64,000 nucleotides of DNA from Nakamurella flavida. Its GTDB lineage: Bacteria; Actinomycetota; Actinomycetes; Mycobacteriales; Nakamurellaceae. Position 1 is the first letter of the stretch. Every line of letters begins with the position of its first letter. The notes under the pieces are model-generated. The model saw only the letters and a program-made list of their open reading frames with translations, made no database searches and was not told the DNA's origin. The stretch lies in the NCBI RefSeq assembly GCF_030811475.1, contig NZ_JAUSQV010000001.1, positions 1,759,501 through 1,823,500 on the forward strand, written 5' to 3'. The translations under genes and the position numbers were made by a program. Shown here piece by piece: positions 26,030 through 33,620 of the stretch.

Positions 26030-27251
26030 CCGGCATCAGCAGGGCGGTGGCGGTGGCCGCCCGACCCTCACCGCGACCGGTCAGCCCCAGTCCGTCGGTC
26101 GTCGTCCCGGCGACGGACACCGGGGCGCCGAGGACGGCCGTCAGGACCGCCTCCGCCTCGACGCGCCGGGGTGAGAGACGGGGCGTGTTGGCCAGCACCT
26201 GGACCGCGACGTTGCCGATCCGGTAGCCCGCGGCCTCCACCCGCCGGCGGACCTCGGTCAGCAGCTCGGCACCCGACGCACCCGCCCATCGCGGGTCCGA
26301 GGTGCCGAACACGGTGCCGAGATCGCCCAGGCCCGCGGCGGAGAGCAGGGCGTCGCACATCGCGTGGGCAGCGACGTCCCCGTCGGAATGCCCGGAGCAG
26401 CCGTCCACGTCGGGGAAGAACAGGCCGGCGACGTGACAGTCCCGCCCGGCCTCGACGGGGTGCACGTCGGTACCGGTGCCGACCCGGGGTGCGGCGGGGG
26501 TGGAACCGGTCATCCTGCGGGCCTCCTGCAGATCGGCCGGGGTGGTGATCTTGAGACCGTCCCGGTCCCCGGGGACGGTGTGCACGCGCACCCCGGACGC
26601 CTCGACCAGCGCGGCGTCGTCGGTGACGGCGACGAGCGGCCCGGGTCCGGCCACCGCGTACCCGGGGTGCCCGTGGGCGGCGAGCAGGATGTCGGGGCGG
26701 AAGCCCTGCGGGGTCTGCACGATGCGCAGGTTCGCCCGGTCGACCACCTGCTCGCACGCGCCGTCCGGAGACACGGTGCGGATGGTGTCGACGACGGGCA
26801 GGACCGGGATGACCGCGGGGGCCCCGGACCGGACAGCGGCGATGACGGCGCGGATGACGACCTCGGGCTGGAAGGCCCGGGCGGCGTCGTGCACGAGCAC
26901 GACGTCGGTCGGCACCGGATCGGCGGGCGTCCCGCCGATCGGCCAGTGGGCGAGCAGGCCGGCCAGCACGGAGGCGACGCGGTCGGCCCCGCCCACGACC
27001 ACCTCGACCGATCCCCCGGTGACCGCTCCCAGCGCCAGCCGGGCGGTGTCCAGGTCGGCCGACGGCACGGCCGCGACGACGTGGTCCACGCCGGCGGCGA
27101 GCAGTCGCCGGACAGCGTGGACGAGCAGGGAGTCCCCGCCGATCTCGACGAACGCCTTCGGGACGCCGAGACCCAGCCGGTCGCCGCTGCCGGCGGCGGG
27201 GACGACGGCCAGGACCCGCCCGGGCCCGACGTGCAGCGGAGCGGTACCCAC
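26016..27251 (-). CDS. ispDF: Bifunctional IspD-IspF (MEP pathway)
   Basis: A 411-residue fusion. GTG 27251 begins two bases after the carD stop. Residues about 12-235 are IspD (2-C-methyl-D-erythritol 4-phosphate cytidylyltransferase), with the CTP-binding [20 protein letters not shown], and [12 protein letters not shown]. Residues about 250-411 are IspF (MECDP synthase), with the metal motif [42 protein letters not shown] and [15 protein letters not shown]. The MEP enzymes make isoprenoid precursors. M. tuberculosis encodes ispD and ispF as separate adjacent genes (Rv3582c, Rv3581c); here they are fused in the same order. It is co-oriented with carD. Confidence 0.94.
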   Translation of the reverse strand: MGTAPLHVGPGRVLAVVPAAGSGDRLGLGVPKAFVEIGGDSLLVHAVRRLLAAGVDHVVAAVPSADLDTARLALGAVTGGSVEVVVGGADRVASVLAGLLAHWPIGGTPADPVPTDVVLVHDAARAFQPEVVIRAVIAAVRSGAPAVIPVLPVVDTIRTVSPDGACEQVVDRANLRIVQTPQGFRPDILLAAHGHPGYAVAGPGPLVAVTDDAALVEASGVRVHTVPGDRDGLKITTPADLQEARRMTGSTPAAPRVGTGTDVHPVEAGRDCHVAGLFFPDVDGCSGHSDGDVAAHAMCDALLSAAGLGDLGTVFGTSDPRWAGASGAELLTEVRRRVEAAGYRIGNVAVQVLANTPRLSPRRVEAEAVLTAVLGAPVSVAGTTTDGLGLTGRGEGRAATATALLMPVTAG

Positions 27252-27253
27252 GA

Positions 27254-27736
27254 TCAGGAAGCCAGGACCTCGTTCAGGATCAGCTCGGCCTTGTCCTCGT
27301 TGGTGCCCTCGGCCAGGGCCAGCTCGGAGACCAGGATCTGCCGGGCCTTGGCCAGCATCCGCTTCTCGCCGGCGGACAGACCGCGTTCGCGATCGCGACG
27401 CCACAGGTCGCGGACGACCTCGGCCACCTTGTTCACGTCGCCGGAGGCCAGCTTCTCGAGATTGGCCTTGTAGCGACGGCTCCAGTTGGTGGGCTCCTCG
27501 GTGTGCGGGGCCCGGAGCACCTCGAAGACCTTGTCCAGCCCGGTGCGGTCGACCACGTCACGAACCCCCACGAATTCGGCGTTGTCGGCGGGGACCTTCA
27601 CGGTGAGGTCGCCCTGGGCGACCTTGAGGACGAGATAGAGCTTTTCGACACCCTTGACGATCCGGGTCTCGGTGGCCTGGATGAGCGCCGCCCCGTGGTG
27701 GGGGTACACAACAGTTTCGCCGACCTTGAAAACCAT
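27254..27736 (-). CDS. carD: RNA polymerase-binding transcription factor CarD
   Basis: A 160-residue CarD. The N-terminal RNA polymerase interaction domain is [19 protein letters not shown] through [19 protein letters not shown]. The C-terminal DNA-binding domain contains [20 protein letters not shown] and [20 protein letters not shown], with [18 protein letters not shown]. The conserved Trp wedge (W in NWSRR) is present. CarD stabilises the open complex at rRNA and other promoters. Matches Rv3583c; the ispDF gene follows as in M. tuberculosis. Confidence 0.97.
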   Translation of the reverse strand: MVFKVGETVVYPHHGAALIQATETRIVKGVEKLYLVLKVAQGDLTVKVPADNAEFVGVRDVVDRTGLDKVFEVLRAPHTEEPTNWSRRYKANLEKLASGDVNKVAEVVRDLWRRDRERGLSAGEKRMLAKARQILVSELALAEGTNEDKAELILNEVLAS

Positions 27737-27763
27737 GATTTCGCAGCCCCTTTCGCTGGCCCC

Positions 27764-27769
27764 ATCTTA
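27764..27769 (-). promoter_or_regulatory. -10 element for carD
   Basis: TAAGAT read on the minus strand, about 28 bases before the ATG. AAAGGGGC, about 9 bases before the ATG, would be the ribosome-binding site. Confidence 0.45.
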
Positions 27770-27992
27770 ACACGACTTTACTTGGGCTTTCCCGGTGTTC
27801 TCGCAGGTCAGAGCAGGTCGAACACTTGACAACGGTGAACGATCGTGCATCGAGCAGGTGAGTCATTCCGCCCGGCCCGGCGGCACGGGGGTGGCCCCGT
27901 CGGGGCGAGCGCACCGACCGCGCCGCCCGCCCCGGCCCCCGAGCGGTCGCACGCCCGGTGCGCCCGTCGCGCCACCGGGGTCGCCCGGCGGC

Positions 27993-27998
27993 TAACCT
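27993..27998 (+). promoter_or_regulatory. -10 element for lpqE
   Basis: TAACCT, giving a leader of about 105 bases before GTG 28111. No -35 consensus is seen. Confidence 0.35.
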
Positions 27999-28110
27999 GG
28001 GACCTGTCCCCCCGGGTCGTCGCCGCAGTCGGCGCCGTCGCACCCTCCCTCCGGGTGGGCACCGCCGCATTTCGCACGGACCGGCCGAACGCCGAGAGAA
28101 GGGGACCGTC

Positions 28111-28764
28111 GTGTTCCGCAGCACCCGACCCTCGCGCTTCCTCCTGCCCGGCGTCGCCGCCGCGGCCGCCCTGGCCCTGAGCGGCTGTGCCGCCGGCCAG
28201 ATCTCGCAGACCGCGCAGCAGGTCGCCGCCATCGACGGCGCCAACGCCGACACCGGTTCGATCAGCATCCGCAACGTGCTGCTGGCCGAGCCCGAGCGGA
28301 CCAACGGCTACCCGGCCGGTTCCGACGCCCGGGTGCTGCTCTACGTGTCCAACATCGGCCTGAACGCCGACACCCTGACCTCGGTCAGCTCCTCCGTCGC
28401 CGGGTCCGCCACCATCGACGGCACCGCCGAGGTCCCGCCGCAGACCCTCGTGGACATGGCCACCGACACCGGCGTGCAGATCGCCCTGGAGGACCTGAAC
28501 CGGGACGTCTTCTTCGGGCAGTCCATCCCGGTCACCTTCACCTTCGAGAACGCCGGGTCGATGACGGTCCAGGTCCCCGTCGAGGTCCCGACCGAGCGCT
28601 CCACCGACCGGCCGACGGTCGAGATCCTCCCGGCTCATCCCGTCCCCCTGTGGGAAGAGGAGAGCCACGGCGAGGAGGGCGGCACCGAGGGGCACATGGA
28701 CTCCACCTCGACCGCCGCCGTGCCGACCGGTGGCGCCGTCCCGGAGCAGGGCTCCGAGGGCTGA
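28111..28764 (+). CDS. lpqE: LpqE-like lipoprotein
   Basis: A 217-residue lipoprotein with lipobox LALSGCAAGQ (Cys26), exported and anchored outside. After the Cys the segment AGQISQTAQQVAAIDG and then ISIRNVLLAEPER match M. tuberculosis LpqE (Rv3584), which begins AGQISQTA. A beta-sandwich-like region runs to about residue 170 (FTFENAGSMTVQVPVEVPTE). The C-terminal 40 residues are acidic and Thr/Ser-rich. It is the expected neighbour of carD. GAGAAGGGGA precedes the GTG start. Function is not established; LpqE has been linked to a copper-chaperone-like fold, but the metal motif is not seen here. Confidence 0.85.
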   Translation: MFRSTRPSRFLLPGVAAAAALALSGCAAGQISQTAQQVAAIDGANADTGSISIRNVLLAEPERTNGYPAGSDARVLLYVSNIGLNADTLTSVSSSVAGSATIDGTAEVPPQTLVDMATDTGVQIALEDLNRDVFFGQSIPVTFTFENAGSMTVQVPVEVPTERSTDRPTVEILPAHPVPLWEEESHGEEGGTEGHMDSTSTAAVPTGGAVPEQGSEG

Positions 28765-28774
28765 TCGCCCGGAG

Positions 28775-28790
28775 CCCGGACGTTTCCGGG
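28775..28790. terminator. Small hairpin between convergent lpqE and the RT gene
   Basis: CCCGGA pairs with TCCGGG around a four-base loop in the 27 bases between the lpqE and reverse transcriptase stop codons. The stem is short, so confidence is low. Confidence 0.4.
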
Positions 28791-28791
28791 T

Positions 28792-30327
28792 TCAGTCGTC
28801 GGGCCAGGTGATGGCGTCGAACGCAGCCAGCAGGCGCGCCCCGCGTCCCGGGTGGGACGCGGCGACGTACGCGATCCGGCCCTGCAGGTGCTCCCGGAAG
28901 CGAAGGTGGTCGTCGGCCTGAGCGGCCGGTCCGTCCGTCCCGCACCGGTGGAGCACCGCCCGCAGCCGGTCGTACTCCGTGCGGGGTACCGCTGCGGATG
29001 CGTTCACCACCAGACCCGTGACCAGCTGCCGCTGGTGCGCTCCGCGGATCCGGGTCTTGGCCTCGTTCACCCGGAAACCCGCCGAAGCGACCATCCCGGT
29101 CACGGCCTCGGCCAGCCGGAGCGCGGCCCGCCCGGCGCGGGCTCCGCCGGTGCCGCCTCCCGGAAGGGAGAACGTCAGGTCGTCCGCGTACCGCGTGTAA
29201 CGCCAGCCGGCGCGCGCTGCGTAGTCCGTCAGCCGCCGGTCCAAGGTGAACGCGACCAGGTTGGCCAGCGCGGGTGAGGTCGGTGACCCCTGCGGGAGGT
29301 GGGGGACGTCCAACCGGCGGCCGAGTCGCCAGGCCGCGGACGTCGTCGCGGCCGCACCGGTCGGCATGCGCCGTCGTACGTCCACCGGAGTGCGCAGGGT
29401 GCACACCCCGGCCAGCAGGTGGGCCACCGGCTCCGGATACCCCGCCGACCGGAGCACCCCGTACACCCGCCCCGCCGTCACCGCCGAGAAGAACGACTCC
29501 AGATCCATCGTCAGGACCACGGCGGCGTCCTCGTGCACCCGGGCGCCGGTGATCGCCGACCGCCCGGTGACGCCGTGGGCCGCCGGATGCATCGGCAGCG
29601 GCGCCAGCAGCCCGTCCAGGATCCGCCGCTGGATGCTGCGCAGCCGCGGCCGCGGAGCCTCCAGCAACCGCGGTACCCGGCCGGGCCGCTCCACCCAGGC
29701 GAACCGGTAGTGCCTCAGCTCCGACCGGGTGTCCCGGCGCTGGAAACCCCGGGTGTCGGCGAACCACAGCAGTTCGCCCGTCGTGAGGGCGAGACGAGAG
29801 GCGAGAGCAGCGATGTAGTCCACCGCCGGGACCGGCCAGCGGCGTGGGCCCATCGCGGTGGAGGCGGCGAGGCGGCGGACCACGACCGGGCCGGGCACCG
29901 GCTCGAACAGGGCGGGCCAGGCACCCGTGAACGCACCTCCGCCGTCCTCCTCGTCGTCCTCCTCGTCGTCGTCCTCCCCGTCGTCCTCGTCCTGCTCGTC
30001 CTCGTCCTGCTCGTCCGCGCGGTGTCCTGCTCCGGTCGGCTCCCCCGCGGGCACGAGAACCGACTGCCACGTCGTCACTCCCACGTCCGGCGGCAGCGCC
30101 AGGTCGATGAACACCATGAACTCCCGTGGGGCGTCGGCCGGCGGGAACGGATGCGCGGCGAGGACGGCCCCGACCAGGTCCGCACCCCACGGTCCGACCG
30201 GGTCGATGCTCTCCGCCAGCCGCGCGAGCATGGCGGCGGCGGTCCACGGACCGGCCAGCAGGGCGTCGGACGCTGCGGCGACCAGCGCGGGGCGGGCGTG
30301 CGGACGAGGGAACGAACGGCCGGCCAT
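28792..30327 (-). CDS. Retron-type reverse transcriptase (Mx162-like)
   Basis: A 511-residue reverse transcriptase. ATG 30327 follows GGGGGGAGAGG. Catalytic palm motifs: TMDLESFFSAV (D275), LPQGSPTSPALANL (344-357), YTRYADDLTFS with YADD at 380-383, then GFRVNEAKTRI and RQLVTGLVVN with the retron-type VTG at 436-438. The segments MHPAAHGVTGRSAI and HEDAAV match the fingers of retron RTs. The C-terminus GRIAYVAASHPGRGARLL resembles myxobacterial Mx162 RT. Residues 1-100 are an unassigned domain, and 104-128 are an acidic linker (DEQDEDEQDEDDGEDDDEED and so on). The preceding 173 bases carry the expected msr-msd layout. The locus is inserted between lpqE and radA, which are adjacent in M. tuberculosis. 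Confidence 0.93.
   Translation of the reverse strand: MAGRSFPRPHARPALVAAASDALLAGPWTAAAMLARLAESIDPVGPWGADLVGAVLAAHPFPPADAPREFMVFIDLALPPDVGVTTWQSVLVPAGEPTGAGHRADEQDEDEQDEDDGEDDDEEDDEEDGGGAFTGAWPALFEPVPGPVVVRRLAASTAMGPRRWPVPAVDYIAALASRLALTTGELLWFADTRGFQRRDTRSELRHYRFAWVERPGRVPRLLEAPRPRLRSIQRRILDGLLAPLPMHPAAHGVTGRSAITGARVHEDAAVVLTMDLESFFSAVTAGRVYGVLRSAGYPEPVAHLLAGVCTLRTPVDVRRRMPTGAAATTSAAWRLGRRLDVPHLPQGSPTSPALANLVAFTLDRRLTDYAARAGWRYTRYADDLTFSLPGGGTGGARAGRAALRLAEAVTGMVASAGFRVNEAKTRIRGAHQRQLVTGLVVNASAAVPRTEYDRLRAVLHRCGTDGPAAQADDHLRFREHLQGRIAYVAASHPGRGARLLAAFDAITWPDD
29951..30022. repeat. Low-complexity tract encoding the acidic RT linker
   Basis: A GTCCTC/GTC-rich tract contains two direct copies of TCCTCGTCCTGCTCG side by side near 29991-30020. 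On the minus strand it encodes the Asp/Glu-rich linker, so its length could vary by slippage. Confidence 0.75.
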
Positions 30328-30380
30328 CGCCTCTCCCCCCGGAGCCCGTCCGCGCTTCGCTCGGTCGTGAACGCATGTCG

Positions 30381-30398
30381 ACGGGACGAGACGCACGA
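30381..30398 (-). repeat. Retron a2 repeat
   Basis: TCGTGCGTCTCGTCCCGT on the minus strand; complements a1 apart from one extra base. Confidence 0.8.
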
Positions 30399-30536
30399 CC
30401 GGTGTCGCTGTGCGGGCAGGTCCTGGCGCGGAGCGCCATGCGCCTGCCTGCGGCGTGCTGGTGGAGCTGACCTGCTCGACCCCGGGGGTACCCCGGAGAG
30501 TCCCGGCCCCGGGCGGACCCGGGGACTCGGACGTTC

Positions 30537-30553
30537 TCGTGCGCTCGTCCCGT
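30537..30553 (-). repeat. Retron a1 repeat
   Basis: ACGGGACGAGCGCACGA on the minus strand; pairs with 30381-30398. Confidence 0.8.
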
Positions 30554-30562
30554 TCGCGGGCC

Positions 30563-30568
30563 AGCCTG
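30563..30568 (-). promoter_or_regulatory. Possible -10 for the retron transcript
   Basis: CAGGCT on the minus strand, 9 bases before a1. Its start point would fall at or beside the first base of a1. No good -35 was found. Confidence 0.3.
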
Positions 30569-30691
30569 CCACACCGCGGGTGATCGTTCCCGGGCGAGAC
30601 GGGGCGGTGCCCCGGGGCGGTGGTCCGCGTGCCGCCCGGCGACGCGGGCGAGTCGTACGCGTGTTCGGGGGTGACTGTCGGGGGTCGGGCC

Positions 30692-30697
30692 TACCGT
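30692..30697 (+). promoter_or_regulatory. -10 element for leaderless radA
   Basis: TACCGT is followed by six bases (GACGCC) and ATG 30704. There is no Shine-Dalgarno, so a leaderless transcript is likely. Confidence 0.55.
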
Positions 30698-30703
30698 GAC
30701 GCC

Positions 30704-32134
30704 ATGCCTTCCGCCCCGCCCTCGTCCCGCTCCGCGGCCAAGCCGGCCCGCCCGGCCTACCAGTGCTCCGAGTGCGGCAACGCCGCGGCCAAGTGGCACG
30801 GCCGCTGCCCGGAGTGCCAGGCCTGGGGCACGCTGCTCGAGGTGGGCGCACCGAAGGCGAGCCTGCGCCGCGTCACCGCCGGCCCGGTGAGTGCACCGGC
30901 GGTGCCCATCGCCCAGGTCCCGGCGGACTCGGTGCGGGCCCGGCCGAGCGGGCTGGCCGAGCTCGACCGGGTGCTCGGTGGCGGCCTGGTGCCCGGTGGT
31001 GTCGTGCTGCTGGCCGGTGAACCCGGTGTCGGCAAGTCGACGCTGCTGCTGTCGGCGGCGGCCGCCTGGGCGGCCGGCGGCCAGGGCGCCGTACTCATCG
31101 TCAGCGGCGAGGAGTCCGCGGCCCAGATCAGGCTGCGGGCGGACCGGATGGGCGCCCTGCATCCGCAGGTGTACCTGGCCGCGGAGAGCGAGTTGTCCGC
31201 CGTGCTCGGTCATCTCGACGCCGTCTCCCCCACCCTGCTGATCCTCGACTCGATCCAGACCATCGCCAGCGCCGAGGCCGAGGGCACCGCGGGCGGGGTC
31301 ACCCAGGTGCGCGCGGTGGCCGCCGCGATCACTGCGGTGGCCAAGGAGCGGGGCGTGGCGACGGTGCTCGTCGGGCACGTCACGAAGGACGGGGCCATCG
31401 CCGGGCCGCGCGTGCTGGAGCACCTGGTCGACGTGGTCCTGCACTTCGAGGGCGACCGGCACTCCAGCCTGCGGCTCATCCGCGGGGTGAAGAACCGCTT
31501 CGGCCCGTCCGACGAGGTCGGCTGCTTCCAGATGGTGCACGACGGGATCGTCGGTCTCAGCGATCCGTCCGGTCTGTTCCTGTCCGGTCGGCGCAGCGCC
31601 GTCCCCGGAACCTGCGCCACCATTGCCCTGGAGGGCCGCCGGGCGCTGCCCGTGGAGCTGCAGGCCCTGGTGACGGAGTCGTCCGGCGAGCACGCCAGGC
31701 GGACCGTCTCCGGGCTGGACATGTCCCGGATGACGATGGTGCTGGCCATCCTGCAGCGGTGGGGCGGGGTCAGCCTGGCCGGCAAGGAAGTGCTCGCCGC
31801 GACGGTCGGCGGGGCTCGGATGGTCGAGCCGGCCGCGGACCTCGCCCTGGCCCTGGCCCTGTGGTCCTCCGCGCGGGACATCGCCCTGCACGGGTCCCTG
31901 GTGGTGCTCGGTGAGCTCGGCCTGTCCGCCGAGGTCCGGCCGGTCACCGGGCTCCCCCGGCGGCTGGTGGAGGCCCGCCGGCTCGGGTTCACCCATGCGA
32001 TCGTCCCGGTCACCGCCGATCTGGCCGTCCCGGCCGGGATGCGGGTGGACCAGGTCGCCGATCTCGGTCAGGCCTTCCGGTGCATGGGCAACGACGACGG
32101 TGTGGTGCGCTGGCTGAAGAAGCGGGGCAGCTGA
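30704..32134 (+). CDS. radA: DNA repair protein RadA
   Basis: A 476-residue RadA (Sms). The N-terminal zinc finger is CSECG (Cys21, Cys24) and CPEC (Cys35, Cys38). The RecA-like ATPase has Walker A GEPGVGKST and Walker B near TLLILDSIQT, and the RadA-specific motif GVKNRFG. A C-terminal Lon-like domain includes SLAGKEVLAATVGGARMVEP and LGELGLSAEVRPV. It processes branched recombination intermediates. In M. tuberculosis Rv3585 radA lies next to lpqE and disA; disA follows here as well. Confidence 0.96.
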   Translation: MPSAPPSSRSAAKPARPAYQCSECGNAAAKWHGRCPECQAWGTLLEVGAPKASLRRVTAGPVSAPAVPIAQVPADSVRARPSGLAELDRVLGGGLVPGGVVLLAGEPGVGKSTLLLSAAAAWAAGGQGAVLIVSGEESAAQIRLRADRMGALHPQVYLAAESELSAVLGHLDAVSPTLLILDSIQTIASAEAEGTAGGVTQVRAVAAAITAVAKERGVATVLVGHVTKDGAIAGPRVLEHLVDVVLHFEGDRHSSLRLIRGVKNRFGPSDEVGCFQMVHDGIVGLSDPSGLFLSGRRSAVPGTCATIALEGRRALPVELQALVTESSGEHARRTVSGLDMSRMTMVLAILQRWGGVSLAGKEVLAATVGGARMVEPAADLALALALWSSARDIALHGSLVVLGELGLSAEVRPVTGLPRRLVEARRLGFTHAIVPVTADLAVPAGMRVDQVADLGQAFRCMGNDDGVVRWLKKRGS

Positions 32135-32278
32135 TCCCACCGGACGGCGGTGATCCGTCGGGGGGCGAACAGCCCGGTCCGATCACGACGGGGGCGGGCG
32201 TGATCCCGCCGTCGGGTGGGTCGTCGACCGGTGGCCCGGGAACGGCCCTGCCTGGTCCGGGCGGGTGGCGGGCGACTT

Positions 32279-32284
32279 TAGACT
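32279..32284 (+). promoter_or_regulatory. -10 element for disA
   Basis: TAGACT fits the -10 consensus. It would give a leader of about 25 bases containing AAGGGGG before GTG 32316. Confidence 0.5.
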
Positions 32285-32315
32285 GGCCCCGACCGGCTCG
32301 AAGGGGGTTCCAGGG

Positions 32316-33407
32316 GTGGATGAACGGGCGGCCGTCGCCGCGCAGCGCGAGGTGGTCGCGCGCGTCGCGCCCGGGACCGAACTCCGCGACGGGCTGGAGC
32401 GGATCCTGCGGGGACGGACCGGGGCGTTGATCGTCCTGGGCTTCGACCGGACGGTGGAGGCCATCTGCGACGGCGGCTTCCGGCTCGACGTCGAGTTCTC
32501 CCCGACGCGACTGCGGGAGCTGTCCAAGATGGACGGGGCGGTCGTCCTGAACGAGGACGCAACCCGCATCCTGCGGGCCAACGTGCAGCTCATGCCCGAC
32601 GCGACGATCCCCACCGTCGAATCCGGCACCCGGCACCGCACCGCGGAACGGACGGCCCTGCAGACCGGTCACCCGGTCATCTCGGTCAGCCACTCCATGT
32701 CGATCATCAGCCTGTACTTCGCCGGGCGGCGTCACGTCGTCGCCGATCCGCCGACCATCCAGGGGCGGGCCAACCAGGCCCTGGCCACCCTGCAGCGCTA
32801 CCGGGCCCGGCTCGACGAGGTCGCCCGCGGCCTGTCCGCGGTGGAGATCGAGGACTTCTCCACCCTGCGGGACGCCATGACGGTGCTGCAACGACTGCTC
32901 ATGGTGGGGCGCATCGCCGAGGAGCTGACCAGTGACGTGGTCGAACTCGGCACGGACGGCCGCCTGCTGGCACTGCAGCTGGAGGAACTGCTCAACGGCA
33001 CGCAGGGCATGCGCGAGATGCTCATCCGCGACTACCTCCCCGAGGACCCGACCGCCGAGGCGGTGGAGCAGAGCGCCCGGACCCTCGAGGGGATGGACGA
33101 CACCGATCTGCTCGACCTGAACGCGCTGGCCCGGGCGGTCGGCTACTCCTCGACCGCGGCGGACGCCCTGGACACCGGCGTCAGCACCCGCGGGTACCGA
33201 CTCCTGTCCGGGATCCCCCGCCTGCCGCCGGCCATCCTCGACCGGCTCATCAGCCACTTCGGCAACCTGCAGGGTCTGCTGGCCGCCACCGCGGCCGACC
33301 TGCAGGCGGTCGACGGCGTGGGTGAGACCCGCGCCCGCGGGGTCCGGGAGGGCTTGTCCCGGCTGGCGGAGTCCTCGATCGTGGACCGGTACGGCTCGGC
33401 CTTCTGA
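32316..33407 (+). CDS. disA: DNA integrity scanning diadenylate cyclase DisA
   Basis: A 363-residue DisA (DacA-type domain at the N-terminus). The active-site motifs are DGA (residues 73-75, [10 protein letters not shown]) and RHR (106-108, GTRHRTAE). A helical linker follows, then a C-terminal HhH DNA-binding domain ([20 protein letters not shown]). It makes cyclic di-AMP and pauses at branched DNA. The GTG start is preferred because AAGGGGG lies before it. The last codons (GSAF) and the stop are the first unit of an 18-base tandem repeat that continues downstream. Confidence 0.95.
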   Translation: MDERAAVAAQREVVARVAPGTELRDGLERILRGRTGALIVLGFDRTVEAICDGGFRLDVEFSPTRLRELSKMDGAVVLNEDATRILRANVQLMPDATIPTVESGTRHRTAERTALQTGHPVISVSHSMSIISLYFAGRRHVVADPPTIQGRANQALATLQRYRARLDEVARGLSAVEIEDFSTLRDAMTVLQRLLMVGRIAEELTSDVVELGTDGRLLALQLEELLNGTQGMREMLIRDYLPEDPTAEAVEQSARTLEGMDDTDLLDLNALARAVGYSSTAADALDTGVSTRGYRLLSGIPRLPPAILDRLISHFGNLQGLLAATAADLQAVDGVGETRARGVREGLSRLAESSIVDRYGSAF

Positions 33408-33491
33408 TCCGGCTCGGCCTTCTGACCCGGCTCGGCCCTCTCATCCGGCTCGGCCCTCTGATCCGGCTCGGCCCTCTGATCCGGCTCGGCC
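33393..33491. repeat. 18-base tandem repeat overlapping the disA stop
   Basis: About five and a half copies of an 18-base unit (first unit GGCTCGGCCTTCTGATCC). Unit one encodes the last disA residues and its TGA; the later units are near-identical (TTCTGA, CTCTGA or CTCTCA variants). This is a minisatellite with a duplicated stop codon. No gene is contained in it. Confidence 0.92.
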
Positions 33492-33620
33492 CCGTCGACC
33501 GACCGGGGCGCGAACGGTATCGCCGGCACTGCCGGGGTCCGGTGTCGACCGGCCTCGCCTACCGACGTCAGCGGCCCGCTCGGCGCCGGCCGGCATCCGC
33601 TGCTGCGAGCTGGATCCGGC

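Larger units (their letters stand above)
27737..28110. other. Divergent intergenic region carD/lpqE
   Basis: A 374-base non-coding region between the carD start (minus) and the lpqE start (plus). It holds a candidate -10 for carD (TAAGAT, minus, 27764-27769) and one for lpqE (TAACCT, plus, 27993-27998). An isolated TTGACA at 27826-27831 (plus) lacks a matching -10 at normal spacing. I see no ORF or structured RNA. Confidence 0.5.
30381..30553 (-). ncRNA. Candidate retron msr-msd RNA
   Basis: Read on the minus strand, the region starts with ACGGGACGAGCGCACGA (30553-30537, a1) and ends with TCGTGCGTCTCGTCCCGT (30398-30381, a2). They pair over 17 bases with a single bulged base in a2. A G immediately follows a1, as a branch-point G would. 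Inside are a 31-base hairpin (30498-30528; GAGTCCC with GGGACTC), a short hairpin (30482-30497), and a long hairpin (GCAGGCAGG with CCTGCCCGC around TGGCGC/GCGCCA), also GCAGGTC with GACCTGC. The RT start lies 53 bases beyond a2. These fit msr and msd hairpins; the exact DNA ends are inferred. Confidence 0.75.

Noticed and set aside
27822-27854. TTGACA -35 box before lpqE
   Set aside because: No -10-like hexamer lies 16-18 bases downstream, so it is probably chance.
28792-30327. Group II intron or diversity-generating retroelement instead of a retron
   Set aside because: No maturase or HNH domain is seen, no intron RNA domain V-like hairpin was noticed, and there is no template/variable repeat pair. 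The VTG motif and a1/a2 repeat fit retrons better.
30328-30396. Longer RT start at about 30396
   Set aside because: It would run into the a2 repeat and lacks a ribosome-binding site; ATG 30327 has a strong one.
30482-30497. CCGGGGTACCCCCGG palindrome as an independent operator
   Set aside because: It falls within the retron RNA and is better explained as one of its hairpins.
28538-32140. Minus-strand open frame of 1200 codons over the retron and radA
   Set aside because: It crosses radA, the retron RNA and the RT gene in a different frame and has no domain content.
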